Positions 16,449 to 24,509 of a stretch of 64,000 nucleotides of DNA are shown in pieces (the stretch's first letter is position 1; every line of letters starts with the position of its first letter). The notes under the pieces were generated by a model, which had not been told where the DNA came from, made no database searches, and saw nothing but the letters and a program-made list of their open reading frames with translations. Source of the DNA: DATDQA01 sp035292505 (GTDB taxonomy: Bacteria; Bacteroidota; Bacteroidia; Chitinophagales; Saprospiraceae). Location of the stretch: contig DATDQA010000062.1 of NCBI GenBank assembly GCA_035292505.1, positions 15,613-79,612 on the forward strand. The letters are read 5' to 3'. The position numbers and the translations under genes are program-made.

Positions 16449-17195
16449 ATGAAAACGCTGTTGTGTTTTTCCGTGATCAGCCTGCTCGTCTTGCAGGGAA
16501 TGGGATATACTCAAAATTATAAGACCGGGGACATCCTCTATGTCGTTGCAAACTCAGGTCTCCGATTGCGCACATCACCAGGTCAGAATACCGGAACGAT
16601 ACGTGTCCTTGGGAGTGGAGAGGCCGTAGTCGTATCCAATACATTTGGCTTTGACAGTGCATATCAGGATCAGGCAGGGTGGTTTGATGGCCATTGGATC
16701 TCTGTGAATATGGAAAATGTGTCAGGTTATGTCTTCGACGCCTTCCTGAGTTCACTTGAGCTACCGAGTCATGAAGATGAGTTTTGTATTGAATCCTTGA
16801 ATTTCACCACGCCGGTGCATACGTACATCAACAATCATTATCCGTTGCGCTATGACGAACAAGGCCCGGAGACCCGGGAAGATGTGAATCAATGCATCAC
16901 CTTTCATGAGGGTGGAATCATGATGACCAGTACTATCGGCGAGGGCTGGCAAAAAACAGATCTGGTTTTCCAGGGATATCGGCTTTCTGAAGTGGTCAAT
17001 TTATTCCGCGGCATGATTGTAGATAAAGACTTAAGTCAGGTCTTTCAGGATTCGATGAAATTCTATAAGAACAACGAAGGTCAAATGCATCGGGTCCAAA
17101 TGGGCTCTGAAGTACGTCCGGTACTCATTGAAAAGAAAAGGGATGGCAACATTCACGTGTCTTTCATAGAACTTAATATAGCTGACGGTTGCTGA
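16449..17195 (+). CDS. Secreted protein with bacterial SH3-like domain
   Basis: A 248-residue exported protein. The signal peptide is MKTLLCFSVISLLVLQGMGYTQ. Residues 25-105 look like an SH3b (SH3 type 3) domain, with YVVANSGLRLRTSPGQNTG, VLGSGEAVVV and a closing WISVNMENVSGYVFDAFLS. SH3b domains usually bind cell-wall or glycan ligands. The C-terminal 140 residues are of no family I recognise; they contain two cysteines (DEFC and NQC) that may pair in the periplasm, and the protein ends in ADGC. It lacks a T9SS sorting domain. A strong intrinsic terminator follows at 17226-17264, so it is a single-gene unit. Confidence 0.8.
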   Translation: MKTLLCFSVISLLVLQGMGYTQNYKTGDILYVVANSGLRLRTSPGQNTGTIRVLGSGEAVVVSNTFGFDSAYQDQAGWFDGHWISVNMENVSGYVFDAFLSSLELPSHEDEFCIESLNFTTPVHTYINNHYPLRYDEQGPETREDVNQCITFHEGGIMMTSTIGEGWQKTDLVFQGYRLSEVVNLFRGMIVDKDLSQVFQDSMKFYKNNEGQMHRVQMGSEVRPVLIEKKRDGNIHVSFIELNIADGC

Positions 17196-17225
17196 GGACG
17201 AGCATGGCGATTTTCTTTTTTCCCG

Positions 17226-17264
17226 GAGGGCGGTGATATTCATCGCCCTCTGCTATTTTTTTTT
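17226..17264 (+). terminator. Intrinsic terminator after the SH3-like gene
   Basis: GAGGGCG (17226-17232) pairs with CGCCCTC (17244-17250) around an 11-base loop, followed by TGCTA and a run of nine T at 17256-17264. Confidence 0.85.
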
Positions 17265-17390
17265 GCATTGGGAATAACCCGCCCGTCTGCACGTTCGGGC
17301 CAGAATCCCAATGCTCCAAACTATTCCTCCATTTCATCTTCGCATTGGAATAACCCGCCCGTATCACACATTCGGGCAAGAATCCCGATG
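17265..17390. repeat. Tandem pair of nested-hairpin repeats
   Basis: Two similar copies at 17265-17314 and 17342-17390. Each starts GCATTGG(G)AATAACCCGCCCG and ends in TTCGGGC plus AGAATCCC(A/G)ATG. In copy 1 the outer arms (GCATTGGGA with TCCCAATGC) and the inner arms (GCCCG with CGGGC) form a nested hairpin. They are related to the GGGCGGGAATAAATCCC motif at 12906. Confidence 0.75.
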
Positions 17391-17422
17391 TACTGTCATT
17401 ATTCATACATAGGAAACATTGA

Positions 17423-18097
17423 TCAATATTTATGTTCTTTTGATGTCAAATAAAATTCTTTCACAAAAGAATAAGTTACTAATGTGCAGCCGGCAGCGAC
17501 GATCCACCGCGCAGCATACCATTCTATCACAAGTGGTGTCAGTAAAGAAATAAAAAAGAGTACAGCAAGGACTTTTGCTTTGCGTATTACGGGATGACGT
17601 CTCTTGTGCCAACGAATGATACGGTACAATATCACAAACATATAGCGCAGCAGACCTGCACCAAGTATCCAGAACGCTGCACGATGTTCTTTCCAAATCA
17701 GGAAGGTAAGAGCAAGTGCAAGGAACGCATCGACCTCCATGTCGAAGACTGCTCCAAATTCAGTGGATTGATGCAATCTCCTGGAGAGGTACCCATCTAT
17801 GCCGTCTGCAATCATCACAACAACAATCATTGCAGCAACGACAAATGGATTCAGTATATTCTGCAAAGACAGTGCAAGAGTCAAGAGCACGAACCTGGCA
17901 AATGTGACATGGTTTGCAAATCCTCCCACAGGATGTAATTGTATCCAGATTGGATATGTAATGATGATCAATACAGAGATGGAAAATGATACCGCCCAGA
18001 TTAGCACGTACGATGCATCACAGATGATCGCCACAATTATCGCCATCAGCATGAGTATCGCATGGCCAAGTGTCCAGTATGAAATACTCTCGTTCAT
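17423..18097 (-). CDS. CDP-alcohol phosphatidyltransferase family protein
   Basis: A polytopic membrane enzyme of 224 residues that transfers a phosphatidyl group from CDP-diacylglycerol to an alcohol. The family signature D-x2-D-G-x2-(A/S)-R-x8-9-G-x3-D-x3-D is present as DGIDGYLSRRLHQSTEFGAVF with DMEVDA following, near residues 98-125. Five or six membrane helices flank it. The start ATG at 18097 overlaps the TGA of the upstream hydrolase gene in TGATG, which implies translational coupling. The acceptor alcohol cannot be read from sequence; phosphatidylglycerophosphate, phosphatidylserine or phosphatidylinositol-type products are possible. Context with an LTA-synthase-like enzyme and a sulfotransferase points to a specialised head group. 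Confidence 0.88.
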   Translation of the reverse strand: MNESISYWTLGHAILMLMAIIVAIICDASYVLIWAVSFSISVLIIITYPIWIQLHPVGGFANHVTFARFVLLTLALSLQNILNPFVVAAMIVVVMIADGIDGYLSRRLHQSTEFGAVFDMEVDAFLALALTFLIWKEHRAAFWILGAGLLRYMFVILYRIIRWHKRRHPVIRKAKVLAVLFFISLLTPLVIEWYAARWIVAAGCTLVTYSFVKEFYLTSKEHKY

Positions 18098-19821
18098 CAA
18101 TAAGGGATACCGTGAGAAAGGAATGGTGGAAGTTTGGAATATTCAGTACCGTATATTTTAATGAGGCTTCGCATCAATGCCCAATGAATTGCTTCCTGAC
18201 GCAAAGGAGGAGATTTCTCATCAGGAATCAGTCCATGCACCAAACCATATTCGGGCCAGCTTTCCACGAATGCCGAACTCTGAGAAATTACGTGTATCGG
18301 AGTTTCAAAACTCTCCAGTGCGATACTCAAACTTGGTGGCTGATGATCGCCCACGAGTATGAAGACATCGTTCTCCGTGCTCTTTTTTTGTATGAAATCC
18401 ACAAGGTACCGGAGTTGATATTCAATTGCTGCGCCATATTTTTCAAACTTTGGTCGTGACCAAAAGGCAGATGGTTTTTTGGTAAGATAACCGTTCTTGT
18501 TGAGCGCATTCCAATTCTCCGCTACACCTTGCGGTGAATCATAGGGAGTATGGGAATTTTGTGTGATGAAAAACACTGCTCTGGGTGTGGACCCGGCGAT
18601 CTGCCTTGTTAATTCATCTCCCTTCCAGAGGGCGTATTGATCCGGAGGCGATGGACCGAACCCGTAATGCTCACCGGTATACCCCAGGTCTTTGTATTTC
18701 ACCCAGTGATCGATGCCATAAAGCCGTGAATAACCGTCATAGGGGATTTCCATCTTTTCATATCCTCCCAGGCTGCTGATCCGGAAAGTGACATACCCCT
18801 GCCTTTTCAACCAATGAAACAGGCTGTCGTACTCCGGCATGTATTTATTTTTTACCATCGTGAGATACACTCCCTGATTCCGGACATTGAGACCATAGAG
18901 CATGCTTGTATAGCTGATCCAGGAAGCGCCTCCGGTGACGGGAGAAGTCGTATAGCCAGATGCAATATGCCATCCTGATTTTGCCAGCGATTTCTCCAGA
19001 GCAGGGGCGTAGCTCATGAACTGTTCTCTCAATGCGCCTTCCTGAAGTGTAATACGACCATAGGACTCAATGACAATAAAATAAAGATTTGGACGCTCGC
19101 GTAATCTGATCTGCGGATCCACATTGAATTGCTTCATGTATTTCAAGGTCAGATGCGAAAGACTCTTCTTTGACCGATGTGAGAAGAGAATGTTTCTTAT
19201 AAACGATTGTAACTGTGACTGAAAGGTTATTTGTGGATACTTTGCATAAGGGTAATGCAGTAGACTGTATAATGACCCAGCCATCAGAAATGCGATCACG
19301 ACATGTGACCAGAGTCCAAACGAAACAAATTGACTTGTAAGAACCAAAAAATATATCAGTATAGCGCCGGATATCCCTATTATTGCAGCAACACATGTCA
19401 TCAACAGGCTTTTAAGTCCATATTCGTGTATAAAAATCTGCATCGCAGTTTTCAGCATCAGAAAATCATGAAAGAAAACCGGATCGAGCTGATAGATTTT
19501 GTGAAAGGTCTGATAGTATACCTGGTAAAGCAAGCTCAACCAAAAATACACGCACACGAATATCGTATAGAACAATACAGGCACATGATTCTTAAGAAGG
19601 AGTGGATAGAGCAATACCAATACCAGAAAATCCACACTGATGCGAAAGAGATCATAATTTCTTCTCATCAGAAAATGACGAAGTTTCTGATTTATCGAAC
19701 CAGTTGTAAACCCCTGTATCGGAAAGAATTGAGAATGAAATAACTCAAGTAAATACCTTGGGATGAAATAATAACAATTTACCAGCGCAAATAACAACCA
19801 GAATTGACTTGTCGGGTTCAT
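18097..19821 (-). CDS. LTA synthase/sulfatase family membrane protein
   Basis: A 574-residue alkaline-phosphatase-superfamily protein with an N-terminal membrane domain of about five helices (residues 1-210) and a periplasmic sulfatase-like domain from about residue 245. The start motif FIVIESYGR carries the metal-binding Glu. TSPVTGGASWISYTSMLYG holds the nucleophile region. NSHTPYD and LVGDHQPPS hold later metal ligands. This layout is shared by lipoteichoic acid synthases, phosphoglycerol transferases and phosphoethanolamine transferases, which move a head group from a phospholipid to an acceptor. The start ATG (19821) overlaps the sulfotransferase stop as ATGA; a TTG at 19830 is an alternative. 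Substrate is not determinable. Confidence 0.87.
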   Translation of the reverse strand: MNPTSQFWLLFALVNCYYFIPRYLLELFHSQFFPIQGFTTGSINQKLRHFLMRRNYDLFRISVDFLVLVLLYPLLLKNHVPVLFYTIFVCVYFWLSLLYQVYYQTFHKIYQLDPVFFHDFLMLKTAMQIFIHEYGLKSLLMTCVAAIIGISGAILIYFLVLTSQFVSFGLWSHVVIAFLMAGSLYSLLHYPYAKYPQITFQSQLQSFIRNILFSHRSKKSLSHLTLKYMKQFNVDPQIRLRERPNLYFIVIESYGRITLQEGALREQFMSYAPALEKSLAKSGWHIASGYTTSPVTGGASWISYTSMLYGLNVRNQGVYLTMVKNKYMPEYDSLFHWLKRQGYVTFRISSLGGYEKMEIPYDGYSRLYGIDHWVKYKDLGYTGEHYGFGPSPPDQYALWKGDELTRQIAGSTPRAVFFITQNSHTPYDSPQGVAENWNALNKNGYLTKKPSAFWSRPKFEKYGAAIEYQLRYLVDFIQKKSTENDVFILVGDHQPPSLSIALESFETPIHVISQSSAFVESWPEYGLVHGLIPDEKSPPLRQEAIHWALMRSLIKIYGTEYSKLPPFLSHGIPY

Positions 19822-20678
19822 GGATTCCAATTGAAGTTGCGACCGGTAAATTCTTCCAATTCCTGCACATCTTTTCTGAAATATTCGAAGAGATCGTTTC
19901 GTAATTGCGGATCTAATTCTTGTTCTCCGGCTTTATTAACCATCAACTGCAAGACTCCTGAGAAATCGTAATCGCGAATATCCAGAAAATGGCATAGCAC
20001 CGACAATATCCTTTGTGTGCTAATCTGTTGAGGTAGATCTTCCGTGCGCACAATGTAGATGTTCTCCATTTCAAAAATCTGAGCCCATCGTTTCAGCCTG
20101 GTGGTATAAAAGCTCACTCCTGCAAAATACCCTTGTTCTCCCCACTGTACTCGTCCCAGATCATCCTTAAAATCTGATACAAAATCAATAGGGTGAAATG
20201 GAATTCTGCGACCCTCATGTGCAAATCTCTGCAACATCCGGTAATGCGAATACGCGCGATCGACCGGATGACGAAGACAAAGAATCAGTTTAGCATCAGG
20301 GTATGCTTGCTTCAAACGGATGGGAGGTACTTGCGCAAACGTGTTGGCACTGGCTTCGCCGGTAATGAATTTCGCAAGAGGATCACGTCGGATCAGAAGT
20401 TCTTCTTTGACGATACCACCATTGTCATCCAGATCCAGCCATTGCATCTTCATCTCCACTGCATTTGATGTTGGAAACAATGCACGATACCGGGAGGAGA
20501 ACAGAATTCGATACCAAAGGGGCTTTGAGAAAAACCGGGGCTCTTTGATCCGGCAAGGCAGGATCTGCGGATGGTCAATGAGATACCGGTACAGTGAACT
20601 GGTAGCGCACTTACGCTCCCCGATGATAAAGAATGATGGTGGGAGATGTTGCACTGTCTTGACCCTTGTTTCACGCAA
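19818..20678 (-). CDS. PAPS-dependent sulfotransferase family protein
   Basis: A 286-residue sulfotransferase. The 5'-phosphosulfate loop FFIIGERKCATSSLYRYL (residues 16-33) is the bacterial counterpart of the heparan N-sulfotransferase GVRKCGTTSL motif. The 3'-phosphate-binding segment LCLRHPVDRAYSHYRML is near residues 132-148. It should transfer sulfate from PAPS to a sugar or lipid hydroxyl. No ATG is available; the TTG at 20678 gives the listed length, and a GTG at 20654 is also possible. It is the first gene of a three-gene leftward operon with overlapping stops and starts, followed by an LTA-synthase-like enzyme and a CDP-alcohol phosphatidyltransferase. Confidence 0.85.
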   Translation of the reverse strand: MRETRVKTVQHLPPSFFIIGERKCATSSLYRYLIDHPQILPCRIKEPRFFSKPLWYRILFSSRYRALFPTSNAVEMKMQWLDLDDNGGIVKEELLIRRDPLAKFITGEASANTFAQVPPIRLKQAYPDAKLILCLRHPVDRAYSHYRMLQRFAHEGRRIPFHPIDFVSDFKDDLGRVQWGEQGYFAGVSFYTTRLKRWAQIFEMENIYIVRTEDLPQQISTQRILSVLCHFLDIRDYDFSGVLQLMVNKAGEQELDPQLRNDLFEYFRKDVQELEEFTGRNFNWNP

Positions 20679-20801
20679 GATAACCCCACACCGACATTCT
20701 TATCTTGAGATATTTGTAGCGGTACTAGACGCGCCGAATTGAATTGATTGCAATTGTAAGTTACCCACTCCAATGAATCGATCATAGATCGGAGCAGGCT
20801 A

Positions 20802-20823
20802 TGACACCGCTTAACGAGTGTCA
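20802..20823. promoter_or_regulatory. Inverted repeat TGACAC-N10-GTGTCA
   Basis: Perfect 6-bp arms 20802-20807 and 20818-20823 with a 10-bp spacer, about 125 bases upstream of the sulfotransferase start. The spacing suits a dimeric regulator spanning one turn and a half of helix; no known motif is matched. Confidence 0.3.
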
Positions 20824-20982
20824 CAACGTGACCAGCAGGCAGGTGAATTTTATGAATTTAAATTTGACGACCGAGTACCAATACGTGAGATGTACACTTC
20901 TGGATGCCTTTTAATCGTGTGTTGATTCTCCTAAAGCATTCTAAATCTGTGATTAACATAGTTACGTCTGGTATCATTTGTT

Positions 20983-21001
20983 AGTATATTCACAATATAC
21001 T
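20983..21001. promoter_or_regulatory. Operator-like inverted repeat AGTATATT-CAC-AATATACT
   Basis: Perfect 8-bp arms (20983-20990 and 20994-21001) around CAC, ending 42 bases before the methyltransferase ATG. The position next to a start codon and the perfect symmetry suggest a repressor site; the regulator is not evident. Confidence 0.4.
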
Positions 21002-21043
21002 TCCAGCCAATGATGCAGTAGTTACTTTCGATGTCAGATCCTT

Positions 21044-21892
21044 ATGCAGACACCACCCAAGGAGCAAGAAGTCCGTCTTTACTATGACCGCAATACGTAT
21101 CCATTTCTGCGTTTTGCGAGGAATTCTGCTCCGAAAGCAATTCATCAGCCTTTGTACGAACACCCGCATATGTCATTGGAAGATGCCCTGCATACACACC
21201 ACAGGAAGATATTGCACACATTGCCTAAGGAAATCAATGGCAGAAGTATTCTTGATCTCGGTTGTGGAGTTGGCGAAAGCATGATGTATCTGGCGCAACA
21301 TACACCTTCGGATTTCAAGTTTTATGGCATCACACTTTCGGCCGCACAGGCTCTTGCTGCATCGGCACGTATTCTTAAAGCAGGTTTGAGCGATCGTATC
21401 CAGGTGATAAAAGGCAGTTTTCAATCTCTTCCACCAACCATCCAAAATGTTGAAGTTGCGTATGCCATCGAGTCTTTTATTCACTCTCCTGATCCATCAG
21501 AGTTCTTTGTTCAAGTGAATTCAGCCTTGAATCAGGGAGGCCGTCTTATCCTCTTCGATGATTTTTTAACAAGAGAGCCAGAAAACCAAACAGAACGGAA
21601 CATTCTGACTGACTTAAAGTCCGGATGGCTCGCAAACACACTTCTCACGGTTGAACAAACCACCTGCCTTGCACTACAAACGGGCTTCCTGCGAGAATCG
21701 TCTGATGATCTGTCTGGTCTGCTGAGGCTCCAGCGTTTACGCGATAAGTGCATTCATCTACTTGCTCCACTTGCCAGACTCCTCCTCCATCATTCTCAGT
21801 ATTGCCGGTTTCTCGTCGGCGGTGACGCCAGGCAACAGGCTTACCATGAAGGATTACTTCAATATGCAATGCTCGTTTTTACAAAAACCTGA
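21044..21892 (+). CDS. SAM-dependent methyltransferase
   Basis: A 282-residue class I methyltransferase. Motif I is ILDLGCGVGESMMYLAQ near residues 70-86, followed by FYGITLSAAQALAA (motif post I, acidic position replaced) and GRLILFDDFL (motif IV/post) near residues 165-175. The 40 residues before motif I and the helical C-terminus are typical of small-molecule or lipid methyltransferases of the Methyltransf_11/25 type. The ATG at 21044 follows an operator-like inverted repeat. Neighbours do not define the substrate: a divergent lipid-type operon lies upstream and an aldehyde dehydrogenase downstream after a heptameric array. Confidence 0.85.
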   Translation: MQTPPKEQEVRLYYDRNTYPFLRFARNSAPKAIHQPLYEHPHMSLEDALHTHHRKILHTLPKEINGRSILDLGCGVGESMMYLAQHTPSDFKFYGITLSAAQALAASARILKAGLSDRIQVIKGSFQSLPPTIQNVEVAYAIESFIHSPDPSEFFVQVNSALNQGGRLILFDDFLTREPENQTERNILTDLKSGWLANTLLTVEQTTCLALQTGFLRESSDDLSGLLRLQRLRDKCIHLLAPLARLLLHHSQYCRFLVGGDARQQAYHEGLLQYAMLVFTKT

Positions 21893-21910
21893 CTTTACAC
21901 CGATGTCTCT

Positions 21911-21959
21911 GGCCGTTTGCCCTTTGCCGTTAGCCGTTCGCCCTTTGATCCGTTGATCC
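21911..21959. repeat. Heptameric array GGCCGTT/TGCCCTT
   Basis: Seven units in exact 7-bp register: GGCCGTT, TGCCCTT, TGCCGTT, AGCCGTT, CGCCCTT, TGATCCG, TTGATCC. The array ends 35 bases before the aldehyde dehydrogenase ATG. Confidence 0.85.
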
Positions 21960-21994
21960 ATTTCCTATTTTTACACATTCATCACAAAAAAAAT

Positions 21995-23530
21995 ATGAAA
22001 ATCGAAACTTCCTTTCTCAAGACTCTCAAACTCACACAACGCAATGTGGGTACGTCTACAGGTCTCAGCAGTATTGTTTCCACACGTTTCCTGGACTCAT
22101 ATTCTCCGGTGGATGGAACATACATTGGTAGTGTTGGTATCACATCGAAAGGCGACTATAATAAAGTCGTCGCAACCGCACAAAAGGCATTCGAAAACTG
22201 GCGCCTGTTGCCCGCACCCCAGCGTGGTGAGATCGTACGTCAATATGCCGACGTCCTCCGTGAAAATAAAGATGCACTGGGACGACTGGTCTCTTATGAA
22301 ATGGGAAAGAGCCTCCAGGAAGGATGGGGAGAAGTACAGGAGATGATCGATATCTGTGACTTCGCGGTTGGCTTATCCCGTCAGTTGTACGGACTCACGA
22401 TGCATTCAGAGCGACCCGGACATCGCATGTATGAACAATGGCATCCCCTTGGTCTTGTCGGTATTATTACAGCATTCAATTTTCCTGTGGCTGTTTGGGC
22501 ATGGAATGCAATGATCGCGCTCGTGTGCGGTGACGTGGTGATCTGGAAGCCTTCAGAAAAAGTGCCTCTCTGTGCAGTGGTGTGTATGCAATTACTGAAA
22601 AAAGTATTGAAACAGAATGATGTGCCTGACGGCGTCGCCTGCATGATCAACGGCAACTATACGGTGGGAGAGTTTATGTCTTATGACAAACGGATATCAT
22701 TGATCTCAGCAACAGGAAGCAGCAAAATGGGACGTACGCTCGGTGCAACTGTCGCGGCACGACTTGGACGCTCGCTCCTCGAACTCGGTGGAAACAATGC
22801 CATCATTATTACTCCCAATGCCGACATGAATCTTGTCTTGCCTGCTGCTGTGTATGGGGCGGTGGGGACCTGTGGTCAACGTTGCACGAGTACACGCCGT
22901 CTGATCGTGCACGAAAGTATTTATGACGAGGTAAAATCAAATCTCGTTTCTGCTTACAATCAATTGCGTATCGGTAATCCGCTCGATAACAAAAATCATG
23001 TTGGCCCATTAATCGATGAGAGAGCGGTGCAGAACTATCTGAACGCTCTTGACAAGATCACATCAGAAGGCGGCACTTTCGCTGTCGGGGGTGGAGTCCT
23101 GGATGGGAAAAAATATGGCAGCGGCTGCTATGTCAAACCGTGTATTGCTGAAGTATCGAATGATTTCGGTATTGTTCAACATGAGACATTTGCACCAATA
23201 TTATATCTCATCAAGTACAAAAAACTCAAGGATGCCATCCGGATGCAGAATGATGTGCCTCAGGGTTTGTCTTCTGCCATTTTGACCCGCAATCTTCAGG
23301 AAGCAGAGCAGTTTCTGTCACACGCAGGATCGGACTGCGGAATCGCGAATGTCAATATCGGTACCAGCGGGGCTGAAATCGGTGGCGCGTTTGGCGGAGA
23401 AAAAGAAACCGGAGGAGGTAGAGAAAGCGGTTCCGACGCATGGAAAGCGTATATGCGCAGGCAGACGAATACGATTAATTACAGTGATAAATTGCCTCTT
23501 GCACAGGGCATTAAATTCGAAATCAATTAA
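21995..23530 (+). CDS. Aldehyde dehydrogenase, ALDH7 / alpha-aminoadipic semialdehyde dehydrogenase type
   Basis: NAD(P)-dependent aldehyde dehydrogenase of 511 residues from the ATG at 21995 (an upstream GTG/ATG-like extension reads through the repeat array). The catalytic Cys is in GTCGQRCTSTRR near residue 296 and the catalytic Glu in LLELGGNNAI near residue 262. ITAFNFPVAVWAWN and WKPSEKVPL are the cofactor-binding segments. The C-terminal GGEKETGGGRESGSDAWKAY is distinctive for ALDH7 (antiquitin, AmaB), which oxidises alpha-aminoadipic semialdehyde/piperideine-6-carboxylate in lysine degradation. No other lysine-catabolism gene is adjacent, so the substrate assignment rests on this subfamily signature. 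Confidence 0.9.
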   Translation: MKIETSFLKTLKLTQRNVGTSTGLSSIVSTRFLDSYSPVDGTYIGSVGITSKGDYNKVVATAQKAFENWRLLPAPQRGEIVRQYADVLRENKDALGRLVSYEMGKSLQEGWGEVQEMIDICDFAVGLSRQLYGLTMHSERPGHRMYEQWHPLGLVGIITAFNFPVAVWAWNAMIALVCGDVVIWKPSEKVPLCAVVCMQLLKKVLKQNDVPDGVACMINGNYTVGEFMSYDKRISLISATGSSKMGRTLGATVAARLGRSLLELGGNNAIIITPNADMNLVLPAAVYGAVGTCGQRCTSTRRLIVHESIYDEVKSNLVSAYNQLRIGNPLDNKNHVGPLIDERAVQNYLNALDKITSEGGTFAVGGGVLDGKKYGSGCYVKPCIAEVSNDFGIVQHETFAPILYLIKYKKLKDAIRMQNDVPQGLSSAILTRNLQEAEQFLSHAGSDCGIANVNIGTSGAEIGGAFGGEKETGGGRESGSDAWKAYMRRQTNTINYSDKLPLAQGIKFEIN

Positions 23531-23745
23531 AATCAAAATAAAAATGGCAATTGCAATGAACAGAGAATCTCTGGTTTCCAATGGACGATCGGATCTCAGA
23601 GTTGTTGAATTGGGCTATGTTCTCTTGATTTCATTGCAATTTTCATCGTAATTCGGATTTACAATAAGAATTATGTTCTTCTACATTGATGGTTCATATA
23701 CTAATGATTTCATTGCAATTTTCATTGCAATTTTGATTTTGATTT
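23525..23745. repeat. A/T-rich dispersed repeats with inverted ends
   Basis: The gap between two genes begins with AATCAAAATAAAAATGGCAA-type sequence directly at the dehydrogenase stop and ends with CATTGCAATTTTCATTGCAA followed by TTTTGATTTTGATTTG, its approximate reverse complement. A third piece (TTTCATTGCAATTTTCATCG) lies near 23629-23648. No gene is supported between. Confidence 0.6.
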
Positions 23746-23750
23746 GAAAT

Positions 23751-24224
23751 ATGTTGCTTCCAAAACTCCTCAAATCACAATCCACCGTCCGCTTCCAGGA
23801 TTGCGATCCCTACGGTCATCTGTACAATTCAAAGTATATCGACTACTTCATGAATGCACGCGAGGACCAACTCCTGGACAATTATAATCTCGACATCTAC
23901 GCACTTTCGACAACGGAGGGTATCGGTTGGGTAGTCGCACAAAATCAGATCGCCTATCTGCAGCCCGCGTTATTGATGGAGAAAGTCTGGATTACATCAA
24001 AAATTATAGATTATAGTACTAAAATGATCACTGTGGAATTCGAAATGTGGAATACGGATGAGTCTCAACTGAAAGCATTTATGTGGTCGCGATTCGTGCA
24101 CTTTGACCTGAAAACGCGTCGCAGTGCTTCGCATGCACAGAAGTTCCAGGAGATGTTTGCACAAGTTCATCATCCGATTGATACGCAGTCTTTTGAAGAA
24201 AGAGTCAAGAGGGTGAGAATGTGA
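23751..24224 (+). CDS. Acyl-CoA thioesterase, hotdog fold
   Basis: A 157-residue thioesterase of the 4-hydroxybenzoyl-CoA thioesterase/FatB-like group. The active-site segment VRFQDCDPYGHLYNSKYIDY lies near residues 13-32, with the catalytic Asp in DCDPYGH. The strand pattern VVAQNQIAYLQPALLMEKV, then FEMWN and KAFMWSRFVHFD, completes one hotdog unit; such proteins work as dimers or tetramers in the cytoplasm. The final residues RVKRVRM and the stop codon are encoded by a GTGAGAAT octameric array, suggesting the original C-terminus has been replaced by repeat sequence. The substrate is unknown. Confidence 0.85.
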   Translation: MLLPKLLKSQSTVRFQDCDPYGHLYNSKYIDYFMNAREDQLLDNYNLDIYALSTTEGIGWVVAQNQIAYLQPALLMEKVWITSKIIDYSTKMITVEFEMWNTDESQLKAFMWSRFVHFDLKTRRSASHAQKFQEMFAQVHHPIDTQSFEERVKRVRM

Positions 24225-24268
24225 GAGGGTGAGAATGCGAAAAGGTGAGAATGTGAGAATGTGAGAGC
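24213..24268. repeat. Octameric array GTGAGAAT
   Basis: Seven units in 8-bp register: GTGAGAAT, GTGAGAGG, GTGAGAAT, GCGAAAAG, GTGAGAAT, GTGAGAAT, GTGAGAGC. The thioesterase stop codon (24222-24224) is inside it. Reverse-complement relatives lie at 42775-42806. Confidence 0.85.
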
Positions 24269-24324
24269 CTGACCCTTCGACTACGCTCCAGGCAAGGAGG
24301 GTGAGAGTTATATAAAAAAGTCTG

Positions 24325-24402
24325 AACCCTGAAGGGGCGAACACATTAACCATGGCTGAAGGCCATGGCACAAAACACAGAAAAAAATAGCCCTGAAGGG
24401 GC
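24325..24402 (+). repeat. Two-hairpin dispersed repeat, copies 2 and 3
   Basis: ACCCTGAAGGGGCGAACACA followed by CCATGGCTGAAGGCCATGG (24350-24368) is a full copy. A partial copy, AGCCCTGAAGGGGCG, follows at about 24389-24403. Confidence 0.7.
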
Positions 24403-24409
24403 GTAAGAA

Positions 24410-24509
24410 AAATTCAAACACAAGCGCAAACTCAAGTGCAAAACTTCAAGTTTGACCTCACTAAACCGAAACTCGTAACCCGAAACACGCAACACGCAAT
24501 TCGCAACAA
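24410..24509. repeat. Hexameric then heptameric arrays abutting the nitroreductase start
   Basis: 24415-24445 is hexameric (AAACAC, AAGCGC, AAACTC, AAGTGC). From 24463 the register is 7 bp: AAACCGA, AACTCGT, AACCCGA, AACACGC, AACACGC, AATTCGC, then AACAA and the ATG at 24510. Confidence 0.8.

Larger units (their letters stand above)
20679..21043. other. 365-base divergent intergenic region with two inverted repeats
   Basis: This is the shared upstream region of the leftward sulfotransferase operon and the rightward methyltransferase gene. No ORF is supported. Two inverted repeats (20802-20823 and 20983-21001) could be operator sites and are listed separately. Confidence 0.6.
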
